Source: CAVWCQ01 sp963753545
Lineage (GTDB): Bacteria; Chloroflexota; Anaerolineae; Aggregatilineales; Aggregatilineaceae
NCBI GenBank assembly: GCA_963753545.1
Contig: CAVWCQ010000011.1
Coordinates: forward strand, 806,001 to 870,000
Direction: 5' to 3'
DNA length: 64,000 nt
In this document: positions 34,345 to 43,639 of the stretch, one piece after another
Layout: the number at the start of each line of letters is the position of its first letter
How positions within the stretch are numbered: position 1 is the first letter of the stretch
Made by a program: the position numbers and the translations under genes
The notes under the pieces: model-generated
Database searches by the model: none
What the model was told of the DNA's origin: nothing
Seen by the model: only the letters and a program-made list of their open reading frames with translations

Positions 34345-34965
34345 TTATCCCATTTCTTGCCGTGCTAATCGTATACCCAGCCCGACCAGGACCACGCCGC
34401 TTATCCGTTCGAGCCAGTGCAGGCCGGGCGATATCCGGCCCTGAATGGCGGGCTGCGATATCACCAGGGCCACAAACGAATACCAGATGAGTTCGAGGAA
34501 AACGATGGTTAGCCCATAGACGACCCGCGCGGCAAACGGTGTTTCCGGCTCAACAACCTGGGTGAATAGGGCAAAAAAGAATAGCGTGGACTTGGGATTT
34601 AGCAGGCAGGTCAGATAGCCGTTCTTTAGAGGGGCGCGGTTTGCGGTGATTGGGGCCGAATCAGCTATTTGTGGAGGATGAGGTCGCGCCCGCAGCGCCT
34701 TGATTCCCAGGATCAGCAAATAAACTGTGCCCAGCCATTTCAGCGCATTAAACAGGGTAATCGATTGCGCAATCAGCGCCCCGATTCCCAGCAGACTGTA
34801 GGCGACGTGGGTTGTACCGCCCAGCGCGATCCCCAAAGCTGTGAGCAGCCCGGCGCGACGGGAGATCACCAGACTGTTGCGCAGTGTCATGACAAAGTTT
34901 GGCCCTGGCACGATCACCAGGATCACACCCAGCGCCAGCACCGCTAGCCAATCCCCCAGGATCAT
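34345..34965 (-). CDS. LysE/RhtB family amino-acid exporter
   Basis: A 206-residue membrane protein with six predicted helices. The family motif is VIVPGPNFVMTLRNSL with an arginine-containing loop and GTTHVAYSLLGIG. These transporters export amino acids such as homoserine or threonine; the substrate here is not evident. It begins 11 bp after the tmk stop codon and is the last gene of the minus-strand operon starting with the GNAT-like gene. Confidence 0.87.
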   Translation of the reverse strand: MILGDWLAVLALGVILVIVPGPNFVMTLRNSLVISRRAGLLTALGIALGGTTHVAYSLLGIGALIAQSITLFNALKWLGTVYLLILGIKALRARPHPPQIADSAPITANRAPLKNGYLTCLLNPKSTLFFFALFTQVVEPETPFAARVVYGLTIVFLELIWYSFVALVISQPAIQGRISPGLHWLERISGVVLVGLGIRLARQEMG

Positions 34966-34976
34966 GATCGTCGCCT

Positions 34977-35618
34977 CTACTTGCAGCGGAACTGCTCTGG
35001 CAGGCGTTCCAGCACGATGGACCGAATCTCGTCCCGGACCGTCTCGCGGTCTTTATCGGCGGGGATGCACACCCAACGATTCGGCTCTTCGTCCATCAGC
35101 GCCAGATAGCCCTTCCGCACGCGGCGGTGAAAGTCCAGCGATTGGGCATCCATCCGGTTCCATTCCGCGCCATCTTGAGCGGCTTTTTGGCGGCGGCGCA
35201 GCCCTTCTTCGGCGGAAACGTCCAGGTAGATGGTCAAATCGGGCTTCAAACCGCCCGTGGCAAAGCCCAGAATGGTACGCAGTGTGGGCAGATCTAGCCC
35301 GTGCCCATAGCCCTGATACGCCAGGGTGCTGTCTGCGTAGCGGTCGCAGATGACAATCTCGCCGCGCGCCAGCCGGGGCCGGATTTCACCCGTCACCAAC
35401 TGCGCGCGCGACGCGGCATAGAGTAAAATTTCCGTGTGAGGGTCCATGCCCTCGTTTTTCAGATCGTGCAGCACCTGCCGGATCTGATCGCCAATCGGTG
35501 TGCCGCCCGGCTCCCGTGTGGTATAGAGGGGGCAGCCTCTTTGCTGCAAAAACGCGATCAACAGGGGAATTTGGGTTGTTTTACCACTGCCATCCGGCCC
35601 TTCAAAGGTGATGAACAC
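34977..35618 (-). CDS. tmk: Thymidylate kinase
   Basis: The product phosphorylates dTMP to dTDP. The P-loop is FEGPDGSGKTT (residues 5-15), the dTMP-binding motif TREPGGTPIGDQIR, the DRY motif CDRYADSTLAYQG, and a LID region RRRQKAAQDGAEWNR. A LID with arginine-rich sequence is typical. 213 residues. It lies 16 bp after the small secreted-protein gene. holB, a frequent operon partner, is instead at 61.9 kb. Confidence 0.93.
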   Translation of the reverse strand: MFITFEGPDGSGKTTQIPLLIAFLQQRGCPLYTTREPGGTPIGDQIRQVLHDLKNEGMDPHTEILLYAASRAQLVTGEIRPRLARGEIVICDRYADSTLAYQGYGHGLDLPTLRTILGFATGGLKPDLTIYLDVSAEEGLRRRQKAAQDGAEWNRMDAQSLDFHRRVRKGYLALMDEEPNRWVCIPADKDRETVRDEIRSIVLERLPEQFRCK

Positions 35619-35634
35619 GATCAGCCAATCCTAT

Positions 35635-36135
35635 CTACTGCACAATGAAGGTAACTGCTGTCCGTGCCGCGCGCGAATACGGAACGACCCCCAGTATATC
35701 GCTTTCCACCCACACAGACACGTCACCTTTGTAGCGCCCCGGCGTGACCCCTCGTACAGTGACCGTTACCGTCATCAGTTCGCCGTCCGGCACTTCGCGA
35801 TCAATTTTGTACTGCATTCGCTCGGCAGCCAGGGGATCGTCTTTTTTCTCCCCGGCCCGTTCGGGCAGCGGACGGCCATTCACTTCGACGCTGACCACCT
35901 CTACGCCTTTTAACAGCGATGTGTCCAGACTGATCGCAGTGATGGTTATCGGATCGACGTTTTTGTTTTCGATGGAAAACTGAAGGGGAGCTTCCCCGCC
36001 TACCGGGATCGCGGCAGGCGGTTTGATGTCTTCAAAAGCAACAGAGGCCGGTTCCCCGCCAAGATAACTCACGGTTCCCAGAACGGCCCCTGCGCCAATG
36101 ACGAATACAGCCAGCAAACCTGCGGCTCTTTGCAT
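35635..36135 (-). CDS. Secreted or anchored protein of unknown function
   Basis: The 166-residue product starts with a signal peptide or membrane anchor (AGLLAVFVIGAGAVLGTVSY). The rest is beta-rich with a pattern like an immunoglobulin-type extracellular domain (LQFSIENKNVDPITITAISLD, TVTVTVRGVTPGRYKGDVSV). No catalytic motif is seen. It follows the R3H-ATPase gene, past a 12-bp hairpin, and precedes tmk by 16 bp. AGGAGGAG precedes the ATG. Confidence 0.6.
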   Translation of the reverse strand: MQRAAGLLAVFVIGAGAVLGTVSYLGGEPASVAFEDIKPPAAIPVGGEAPLQFSIENKNVDPITITAISLDTSLLKGVEVVSVEVNGRPLPERAGEKKDDPLAAERMQYKIDREVPDGELMTVTVTVRGVTPGRYKGDVSVWVESDILGVVPYSRAARTAVTFIVQ

Positions 36136-36156
36136 GTTCTCCTCCTGCTATGACAG

Positions 36157-36185
36157 GATCGCCGGTCAATTTCTGACCGGCGATC
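36157..36185. terminator. Perfect 12-bp hairpin within the operon
   Basis: GATCGCCGGTCA (36157-36168) and TGACCGGCGATC (36174-36185) are perfect inverted repeats with a 5-nt loop. Neither side has a T-run, so it may be a processing or stability element rather than a classic terminator. Confidence 0.5.
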
Positions 36186-36222
36186 ATTGGACGTTTATTG
36201 AAATTCCATGCCTTGGCGCAAA

Positions 36223-37908
36223 CTAGCGCATTGGCTCGTCGCGGAAGATGCGCACGCGGCGGTTAGGTTCCTGGCCGTAGCTGTGCGACACCAACTGGGC
36301 GTCACGCACCATTTCGTGCTGCTTGCGCCGGATGTGTGCGGCCTGTGGCGACAGGTCCACCGATCGCGCGCCGCTGCGAATCTGGCGGATCGCTTCCTCA
36401 ACCTCCCGCATAGCCGTTCCAAAAGGGTCGCGTTCGTCGTCGTCATCCCCATACAACTGGAAAACATCGATCAGGAAGTCTTCCATTTGCGTGACCGTGT
36501 TTGCCCGCAGCACATAGATCGAGATGCCCATTCGTTCCGCATCCACGATCAGGCGCGGGCGGCGGCGGTAGTAGTTCTTCAGCGTGACCAGTGCCTGTGC
36601 CGCTTCCAGATCATCGACTACCTGGACGGGCACGCGAAGCTGTTTGGCAACCTGCGCCAGCCGGTTACGCGCGACGCCGTAAGGGAAGACGTGCAGCATT
36701 TGCAGCCCACGTCCGCTTGCCGCGACTGGCTCAAAAGGCTCGGCAACGCGGTCAGGTGCCATCAGATCGCGGTCACCGCGATCCCGGTCGCCGATGGGCG
36801 TGAGCGCGGCGGCTCGGCGCGGTCCTTCGCGCATGTCACGGCTTTCGCGCCCGCCCGCAACGCCTTTGCGCCGTGTGCCATTGCGGTCACCAAAGGTGTG
36901 CTGTTCCGGTGACGACGTTTCAATGGTGATCTCGCCGCTGTCACTGCGCTGGCGAATTTCGACAGGCAGCGGACGGCCACGTAGATTACCGTCCACTGCT
37001 CCCGCGACATCAGTCAGCACGGCGAGCCGGTTGCGAGTCTGGATTTCGATCAGCACATTAAAGGTCGGAGGCGCACGCCGCTCCAGAACGGTTTTTTGCG
37101 TGCCGCGCCGCCGGGCTTCTTCGTCGGAGAGCGTCACCAATTCGATGCCGCCCACCAGATCGGAGAGCGTTGGGTTAAGCAGCAGGTTGTCCAGTGTATT
37201 GCCGTGCGCCGTGCCAATCAACTGCACACCGCGCTCAGCAATCGTGCGGGCCGCCTGAGCTTCAAGTTCGCGCCCGATTTCGTCAATGACAATCGTTTCA
37301 GGGTTATGATTTTCCACTGCTTCGATCATCACTTCGTGTTGGAGCAGTGGTTTGGCGACCTGCATCCGGCGGGCGCGGCCTACTGCCGGGTGTGGCACGT
37401 CGCCATCTCCGCCAATTTCGTTCGATGTGTCTACGATCACCACGCGGCGCGAATCGGCCAACACGCGGGCGGCCTCGCGCAGCAGGGTTGTTTTTCCCAC
37501 GCCGGGTGGTCCTAGCAGCAGGACGTTGTTCCCGGCCTCGATAATGTCCTGGAGAATATCAATCGTGCCATAGACTGCACGACCGATACGGCAGGTCAGG
37601 CCAACGATATCACCGCGTCGGTTGCGAATGGCACTGATGCGGTGCAGCGTGCGTTCGATGCCTGCGCGGTTGTCTTCGTCAAACGATCCAACTCGTTCCT
37701 CAACATAGCGGAGCGTATCTGCGCTCACTTCGCCGGGATCAAGTATGATTTCTTCATCTACAAACCGGGCTGTGGGCACACGGCCAAGATCAATGATGAT
37801 TTCGAGCAGATCATTCTCGTTTCGTTTAAGACCCTCCAGCGACTTGACCAGGTAATCAGGTAAAACGGCTTTGAGCCGGTCTAGGTCATCTGTGATTCGA
37901 CGTTCCAT
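36223..37908 (-). CDS. Ycf45/SpoIIIAA-type AAA ATPase with C-terminal R3H domain
   Basis: The 561-residue product has a P-loop ATPase of the Ycf45/SpoIIIAA type (Walker A LLGPPGVGKTT near 132-142, Walker B-like IVIDEIGRE near 207-215, GTAHGNTL, and NPTLSDLVGGIELVTLSD). A linker follows, rich in Arg/Gly/Asp (about 330-400). The C terminus carries an R3H-like nucleic-acid-binding domain (RRKQHEMVRDAQLVSHSYG, then NRRVRIF). Chloroflexota and cyanobacteria carry such proteins; the exact role is unknown, perhaps single-stranded nucleic acid handling. Its start overlaps the end of the GNAT-like gene by 23 bp. Confidence 0.82.
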   Translation of the reverse strand: MERRITDDLDRLKAVLPDYLVKSLEGLKRNENDLLEIIIDLGRVPTARFVDEEIILDPGEVSADTLRYVEERVGSFDEDNRAGIERTLHRISAIRNRRGDIVGLTCRIGRAVYGTIDILQDIIEAGNNVLLLGPPGVGKTTLLREAARVLADSRRVVIVDTSNEIGGDGDVPHPAVGRARRMQVAKPLLQHEVMIEAVENHNPETIVIDEIGRELEAQAARTIAERGVQLIGTAHGNTLDNLLLNPTLSDLVGGIELVTLSDEEARRRGTQKTVLERRAPPTFNVLIEIQTRNRLAVLTDVAGAVDGNLRGRPLPVEIRQRSDSGEITIETSSPEQHTFGDRNGTRRKGVAGGRESRDMREGPRRAAALTPIGDRDRGDRDLMAPDRVAEPFEPVAASGRGLQMLHVFPYGVARNRLAQVAKQLRVPVQVVDDLEAAQALVTLKNYYRRRPRLIVDAERMGISIYVLRANTVTQMEDFLIDVFQLYGDDDDERDPFGTAMREVEEAIRQIRSGARSVDLSPQAAHIRRKQHEMVRDAQLVSHSYGQEPNRRVRIFRDEPMR

Positions 37909-38926
37909 AGGGTTTTGTATACTTCTTCAGTTTTCTGCCGTTGTGCCGGCGAAACGACCAACGGCCATCTCGGTTATTGGATCGGTGTAAATGCATCGGC
38001 CCGTCTACCACTGGTGGGTGCAGACGGCTGGGCTCCAGTCCGGCCAGCGCGGTTAGCTCGGCGCGCTGGGATCGTACCAGAGTGTATTTAACCATGAGAG
38101 CCTGGTGTGTACATGGCATAAACTCCACTTGTTCTAACGCGCCGCGCAGCCAGTCCTGGTAGGCCCGCGCATAAAGATAAACGGGGAGCCGTTCGGCGCG
38201 TGGGATAAATCTCAAGGCAGATAACACAATAGCCGACGCTTGGTCATACACTTCCGGGTGGAAGTAGGGTTTGATCATCACCCCGCTCTTCCCTTCGATC
38301 ACGGCGAGATACCCGGCTATCTGGCCGTCGCGCTCATAAACCAACCCACTGCACTCCGGCGGTTGTTCCGCTTGTTGGAGCAGACGTGGAACCGTGTTGG
38401 CATAGAGCAGATTAATCCCAAAACTGTCCTGCGCTGTTTCAGGGCGCAGCATATCCGTCTCTGTCTCCGGCAGGGGGCCTGGCTCGCGCCGCAAAATCAC
38501 CTGGCGCGAATAGACCGCGAACCCTGCCAGCCGGAAAGCGACGAATGCCGGATGATCTTCGGGTAACTCGGCATTCAGGGCATGCGCGCCGCGTTTGCCT
38601 GCTTCCACTGTCAGCGATTCCAACAGTGGCACACAGAGGCGCACATTGTCGGCCTGCGGTTCGGGAGCCAGAAACGTAAGCTGAGCAACTGTATCCCCGA
38701 TCCGGTGGCGGAACTGCCCGACAAACTCGCCTTCTTCACCATCCCGCAGCACCATCGTTGGTGCCCCCAGGTCAGTCAGTGGCACGGAGGAGAGCATCGC
38801 ATCCTCCAGCCCATGGATACCGCGTGTTAAGGCAGCCGAGACATCCAGCGACAGACTCTGGGGAAGAACCCTCCGGATCAGCGGCAGATCGAGCGGCGTG
38901 ATTGACCGGGGACTTGCTTTACTCAC
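37886..38926 (-). CDS. Tandem GNAT-like N-acetyltransferase fold protein
   Basis: The 346-residue product appears to contain two GNAT-like halves: 1-150 (RRVLPQSLSL ... FRLAGFAVYSRQVILRRE) and 170-290 (CSGLVYERDGQIAGYLAVIEG ... LEQVEFMPCTHQALMVKYT). The acetyl-CoA motif A (Q/RxxGxG/A) is not clear, so activity is uncertain. A basic tail ends it. I chose GTG 38926 because GGAGAGG lies 6 bp upstream; the frame is open to 38968. It is the first gene of the operon that continues with the R3H-ATPase, a secreted protein, tmk and LysE. Confidence 0.6.
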   Translation of the reverse strand: MSKASPRSITPLDLPLIRRVLPQSLSLDVSAALTRGIHGLEDAMLSSVPLTDLGAPTMVLRDGEEGEFVGQFRHRIGDTVAQLTFLAPEPQADNVRLCVPLLESLTVEAGKRGAHALNAELPEDHPAFVAFRLAGFAVYSRQVILRREPGPLPETETDMLRPETAQDSFGINLLYANTVPRLLQQAEQPPECSGLVYERDGQIAGYLAVIEGKSGVMIKPYFHPEVYDQASAIVLSALRFIPRAERLPVYLYARAYQDWLRGALEQVEFMPCTHQALMVKYTLVRSQRAELTALAGLEPSRLHPPVVDGPMHLHRSNNRDGRWSFRRHNGRKLKKYTKPYGTSNHR

Positions 38927-39631
38927 GGCCCACCTCTCCATCTGAAATGCCCTGACTTTTACGCGCACCGTCTAAGTAGCGTGTTGTTTTCATCACGGCT
39001 GGTTGAAGATATGCGGGGGTGTCCGCAGTGACGCGGATGCAGAACGGACAGCTAGGTTTCATCTTGGCTCTATTTTACCATCAGGTAAGACATCATGACA
39101 ATACCGTTTAGCAAGATTCCTATTTATAGATATTGGAAGATTCTTTACCCTGTTTTAACCCTGACATCTGTTTAAAGATGCAAAATAAACTACCACCCCC
39201 AGGGCTAGGTAGCGCCATTTCTGAGTTTCACATACGGTTACGCGAGCGAATTCAGCTTATCGTCAGATCGGCCATGAAGTAGCTTGCTTGACAAGGCGCT
39301 GGCGGGCCATGTCAGAACCGCCTAAAACGAAGGATTTGTACGTCGATTTCTGCTTGCCGAATTGAAGAAACTGCTGTCATCTGGACAGCATTTTCTTGCT
39401 ACAACCCATCGCTAAATCGTTCTGACTTCGTGCCATTTCCAGGCGCACAAGCATTCTTAGTGAGACGAAATCGAGTAGATTTCTCAGGCGTTTTGCCAGG
39501 ATCATGTCGAGGGCTTTTCGGCAAATATTTTCCCAAAATCAGGGAGGACACCAGTCGCTGTCGCTATAATCTAGATAACGGCAGAAAAGGTATTCTCTCA
39601 ACTCGGGACAGATAGATAAAGGGAAAATCCA
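38927..39631. other. Long intergenic region between divergent genes
   Basis: About 700 bp without a supported gene, AT-richer than its surroundings. TATAAT at 39565-39570 may serve the HhH gene. A 61-residue plus-strand ORF at 39430-39615 has no ribosome binding site or recognisable sequence. The low coding density suggests decayed sequence or a large regulatory gap at the border of the accessory region. Confidence 0.5.
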
Positions 39632-40528
39632 ATGGGTATTGAAAGTCCCCCCAATCACGAAATTGCGGATGTGTTGAGCCATATTGCCGATTTGTTGGAA
39701 GTGCAGGATGCGGATCATTTCCGTGTGCGAGCGTATCGCAACGGAGCGCAGACAGTCCGTCAGATGACACAGTCCCTGAGTACCCTGGTGCGAGAACGGG
39801 GTGAGGAGGCACTTGAGGCTTTACCCGCTATCGGTCAAACACAGGCCCGCCTGATCACCGAATTTGTCACGACAGGTCGTTCGAGCTTGTTAGATCGGCT
39901 GCAGGGAGAGGTGTCCTCTGAAGATTTGTTTGCTCGCGTACCAGGAATCGGGGACGAGTTGGCGCGGCGCATTGTTGCCCAGCTTGATATTCACAGTCTG
40001 GAAGAATTGGAGGCAGCGGCTCATGATGGCCGCTTGCGCACTGTTGAGGGTTTTGGACCGCGCCGAATCCAGGCAGTGCGAACGAGTTTGTCTGGTATGT
40101 TAAGCTCATCGGCGCAGCGTCGAAAAAGAGACCGAATTGAGGCGGGCGAGATTCGTCCATCGACTGGCTCACCATCGGTTGACTTGCTTCTGACAATGGA
40201 TGCCGAGTATCGAAAACGAAGTGCCGCTGGGGAGTTAAAAACCATTACCCCCCGACGGTTTAACCCTAAGCAGGAAGCTTGGCTGCCAATTATGCATGAA
40301 GAACAGGAAGGATGGTCCTTCACAGCTATGTACTCGAACACCATTCGCGCTCACGAGCTTGGCAAGACAAACGACTGGGTAGTGATCTATCATGAGCGCG
40401 GTGGGGATGAAGGACAGGTGACAGTGGTGACTGAAACAAGCGGTCCCTTAAAAGGAAAACGAGTCGTGCGCGGGCGTGAAGTGGAATGTCAGCAGTACTA
40501 TGCTCAGCCTCAGGTGTCCTCGGCTTAA
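39632..40528 (+). CDS. Helix-hairpin-helix DNA-binding protein with a PolX-type N-terminal domain
   Basis: Residues 1-170 resemble the 8-kDa and HhH fingers of family X DNA polymerase: NHEIADVLSHIADLLEVQD, FRVRAYRNGAQTVRQM, then HhH motifs in LPAIGQTQARLI and VPGIGDELARRI, and VEGFGPRRIQAV. The polymerase catalytic part is absent. The C-terminal 100 residues (FNPKQEAWLPIMHEEQEGW, YSNTIRAHELGKTNDW) form a separate beta-rich domain. It probably binds gapped or branched DNA; the exact role is unknown. AAAGGG lies 8 bp before the ATG. A terminator follows. Confidence 0.8.
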   Translation: MGIESPPNHEIADVLSHIADLLEVQDADHFRVRAYRNGAQTVRQMTQSLSTLVRERGEEALEALPAIGQTQARLITEFVTTGRSSLLDRLQGEVSSEDLFARVPGIGDELARRIVAQLDIHSLEELEAAAHDGRLRTVEGFGPRRIQAVRTSLSGMLSSSAQRRKRDRIEAGEIRPSTGSPSVDLLLTMDAEYRKRSAAGELKTITPRRFNPKQEAWLPIMHEEQEGWSFTAMYSNTIRAHELGKTNDWVVIYHERGGDEGQVTVVTETSGPLKGKRVVRGREVECQQYYAQPQVSSA

Positions 40529-40596
40529 CTTCAGATGCGCCTGGGCGGAGAGAATCCGCTAGGTTAAGATGATGGATCAAATAAGGGACACGATCA

Positions 40597-40632
40597 AGGG
40601 CCGTCTTATCCAAGCAAGCGGCCCTATTTTTC
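40597..40632 (+). terminator. Rho-independent terminator after the HhH gene
   Basis: AGGGCCG (40597-40603) pairs with CGGCCCT (40619-40625), followed by ATTTTTCC. Confidence 0.75.
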
Positions 40633-40722
40633 CATGTTATCTTTGATCGACGAACCCAACACACCTCCTTTCACGATTGCGCGGAGTTTTTTGGGAGTGC
40701 GACCACCCTCGAATAAACAGTT

Positions 40723-41493
40723 TCACTCTGCTATCTCCTTCATAAAAGCGCCAGCGATAATCCGAAAGGTTTCCGGCTGGGACCACATCAGCGGGTGCCC
40801 ACCAATGGGATGTAGATAGACGCGACCATCTGCCAACCGATCGGCTGCCTGGACAAGCTGTAGGGACATATCGGCGGGCAGCAGATCGTCCTTCCGGCTG
40901 GCCGTGACAAGTACCGGACAGTGGATTGTTTCCAACGGGCAGCCCTGCAAAATCTCGCCGCCTTTAGCTTCCAATGCCAGCAGCAGATCGTTATCGGCGG
41001 CGATCACCTGCTCCCAATCTACCCCATGCGCCTGCTGCCAGAAAGCGATCTGTCCCGACAGTCGCTGGGCGCGACCTACGTGGACTTCATGGCGTAAGCG
41101 GTCGGGGTCTTGCCGCGGCACAAAACTGTCGGCGATGACGGCGCGTACTTGGTCAGGATAGAGAGCCGATAACCATAGTGCGGCGATCGCACCACCGCTG
41201 GTCCCGATCACCAGACAGCCGCTCTCTCCCAGATGATCGATCAAGCCATGTGCACAGCGAGCATAGACTTTCCACCAGTCAGCGGGCCACTGCGCCACCC
41301 GTTCCGACTGGCCGCAGCCGGGTGCATCCAAGGCGGCGGCGTGGTACTGCTGTCCAAAATGGTCCAGTTCTCCGCCGTGCGAGGACGAGGACGCCGTGTT
41401 GCCGTGCAAAATCAGCAGCAACGGGCCGGTCCCTTTCTCGCGATAAAATAGTCGAAGTCCATCATGGAAAAAATGAGGCATTGCGTTCTCCAT
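40723..41493 (-). CDS. Alpha/beta hydrolase
   Basis: The 256-residue product has the alpha/beta-hydrolase fold: LLLILHGNTASSSSHG (oxyanion HG), ALDAPGCGQSER, the nucleophile elbow IGTSGGAIA, an aspartate candidate in SRKDDLLP and the histidine in PIGGHPLMW. The sequence resembles esterase/haloperoxidase-like enzymes. No signal peptide. The substrate is unknown. It is the first gene, going leftward on the map, of the region carrying redox enzymes and transporters. Confidence 0.82.
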   Translation of the reverse strand: MENAMPHFFHDGLRLFYREKGTGPLLLILHGNTASSSSHGGELDHFGQQYHAAALDAPGCGQSERVAQWPADWWKVYARCAHGLIDHLGESGCLVIGTSGGAIAALWLSALYPDQVRAVIADSFVPRQDPDRLRHEVHVGRAQRLSGQIAFWQQAHGVDWEQVIAADNDLLLALEAKGGEILQGCPLETIHCPVLVTASRKDDLLPADMSLQLVQAADRLADGRVYLHPIGGHPLMWSQPETFRIIAGAFMKEIAE

Positions 41494-41653
41494 ACGGAAA
41501 GATCAACATACTTTTCGCAGTGTTGATTTTCCCCGTGGATCGATTTACGGATGCAGTACGCATGCAGATCAGGCAAATTCTATTTCTAAAGACAAAGCCC
41601 GCTTGCAAACTGAACCAGGCTCAAGAATTCTGCCTCGTAGTGCGTCATTAAAT

Positions 41654-42516
41654 CTACGCGAACAGTGGAACCATGTCCCAGTCGCGGACCTCGGCCTGCA
41701 TTTCCTCGTCGGATGGGCGCATCTCAAAGTGACTGGCAGCATTAAGTACCATCGGGAGTACGCTGATATCCCCGGCAGTATTGAGGAAAATTCCCGCTTG
41801 GCCCAGCACCCAATGAACGGCCCTATTGATACTCTCCTGGGTGGTCAAGGGCTGGTACCATGTCGCATGTGTGCGCTCACCAGGATACGGGCGGCGGCAT
41901 ATCGACTTAATTGTTTGTACTGCAATGTTGCGTTCCTGCGCTATTCGCAGAATATCACGGAAACCCGACGCATAGGTCTCGTTTTGCATCATCAAGTAGT
42001 TAAAGGGCAACAAAATAGAATCAAAGTCGAAAAGCTCAAGGCTTTTCAGGTGCATCCGCGTAACGGCTACATCATGTCCCGTTACACCGATGAATCGCAC
42101 CAAACCCTGGTCACGCGCCTCTTGCAGATAGTCCAGGCGCCACCCGGCCCCATCGCAATTTCCCATTCTTTCTCATCCACCAGATAGTGAAGCTGAATGA
42201 GATCAACAGAGTCAACCTGCAACCGCTTCAGTGAACGTTCAAGCTCGGCTTTGGCCCCGCCATAGGTGCGCTCCCCCGTCTTGGTGGCCAGAAAGAAGCG
42301 ATCGCGGTACCGTGTCATCCAGGGACCAATCCGCAGCTCGGATTCGCCATAACTGGCGGCAGTGTCGATGTGATTAATACCATATTTGAGCAGTAGTTCG
42401 AGGGTCTGGTCAGCTTCATCCTGGGTAACACTGCCCAGTGCCGCCGCGCCGAAAATCATTCGGGTACTTATATGCCCGGTGCGTCCAAAAGGCTGGTTCG
42501 GGATAGTCATTTTCAC
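41654..42516 (-). CDS. Aldo/keto reductase, frameshifted
   Basis: The first part (ORF 42082-42516) reads QPFGRTGHISTRMIFGAAAL ... HIDTAASYGESE, with the AKR catalytic Tyr in TAASYG and the Lys in LATKTGERTYGG. The second part (ORF 41654-42166) continues LDYLQEARDQGLVRFIGVTGH. One C is missing near 42134-42137 (GCGCC-TGG), which breaks a continuous frame of 287 codons. No other stops interrupt the two parts. AKRs reduce carbonyls with NADPH. Three bases separate it from the F420-type oxidoreductase, so the two were probably cotranscribed. Sequencing error or recent pseudogene. Confidence 0.8.
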
Positions 42517-42520
42517 TCAA

Positions 42521-43504
42521 TTAGATTTCAATGTATGTTACACGCGCTGCGAAATGGGGCATCACGTCCTGGGCAAAGCGTTCCATCTGGCTGTGATCAA
42601 CAGCCACACGTGGGAAATAGGTGATTACATAATTGATGCCCACCTCTACCATTTTTTCGATATGCGCAGTTAGCTGGTCTGGCGTCCCCACGAAGAAGTC
42701 GTTGGCAAATTCCTGATAGGAACGCGCACCGCGTGCGGCAGCAGTCGCCTGTTCAGAATCCTGCCCCGGTTCCAGCAAAAAGACGTTCAGGTTAGAACTG
42801 CGTACAAGTGCGTCGAAATTGCGCCCGAGTTCGGTACAGTGCTGTCGAAGTACATTCAGCTTATGAGCAATTTCGTCGATCTTGCCGCCAAAATTGCTGG
42901 CCGAGCCCCACTTCGCCGCGAGTTTAAGGGTCACTTTTTCGCCGCTGCCACCGATCCACAGGGGGATATGCGGTTTCTGAACACCTTTAGGTTCGTTAAT
43001 CGCACCATCAAGTCTGTAGTAGTTGCCTTTGAAGGTAGCTTTTTCTTCGGTCCACAGCTTCACTATGATTTCACAGGCCTCGCTGAATGCACGCATTCGG
43101 TCCCGTCGTTCGGGGAAGCCGTAACCGTAGGCGCGCCATTCGTGCTCATACCAGCCCGCTCCCAGCCCGCAGAGCAACCGCCCATGGCTGAGCACATCCA
43201 CCGTGGAAGCAATCTTAGCGAGCAGCGCCGGATTTCGGTAGCCGTTGCAAGTTACCATCTGGCCGATTTTGATGCGCTCGGTGTCACGGGCCAGCCCTGC
43301 CGTGATCGTCCAGGCTTCAAAACAGGTTTCGATTTCTGGAGTGGGGACGGTATGGAAATGGTCATAAACCCAGATCGAATCATAACCCGCTGCCTCAGCC
43401 GCCTGGGCAACTCGCGTCATGGCCTCATACTGCTCAATGGGATCATCGATTTCCACTAATTCCATTCGCCAGCCTTGCGGGACAAACGTGCCAAACTGAA
43501 GCAT
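42521..43504 (-). CDS. LLM-class F420-dependent oxidoreductase
   Basis: Luciferase-like TIM barrel of 327 residues: FGTFVPQGWR, AAEAAGYDSIWVYDHF, RIKIGQMVTCNGYRNPALLAKIASTVDVLS, and HGRLLCGLGAGWYEHEWRAYG, all family-typical of F420- or flavin-dependent oxidoreductases. The substrate is unknown. Start ATG 43504 has AAGGAG 8 bp upstream; the frame is open to 43555 without support. It precedes the aldo/keto reductase on the same strand. Confidence 0.88.
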   Translation of the reverse strand: MLQFGTFVPQGWRMELVEIDDPIEQYEAMTRVAQAAEAAGYDSIWVYDHFHTVPTPEIETCFEAWTITAGLARDTERIKIGQMVTCNGYRNPALLAKIASTVDVLSHGRLLCGLGAGWYEHEWRAYGYGFPERRDRMRAFSEACEIIVKLWTEEKATFKGNYYRLDGAINEPKGVQKPHIPLWIGGSGEKVTLKLAAKWGSASNFGGKIDEIAHKLNVLRQHCTELGRNFDALVRSSNLNVFLLEPGQDSEQATAAARGARSYQEFANDFFVGTPDQLTAHIEKMVEVGINYVITYFPRVAVDHSQMERFAQDVMPHFAARVTYIEI

Positions 43505-43639
43505 TCCTGCGTCTCCTTGTGCGTACGCTATCAGCATCTCTATTGGCGTCTTCAATTGGAAGACGTATCCATCCTACTCCTTTTTTTTCTATCTAGCTCA
43601 ATTTAGTTGCGGACAGTCACATTGAGTTAGGAAAGACTG

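Noticed and set aside
39430..39615. 61-codon ORF in a long intergenic region
   Set aside because: No ribosome binding site and no recognisable sequence.
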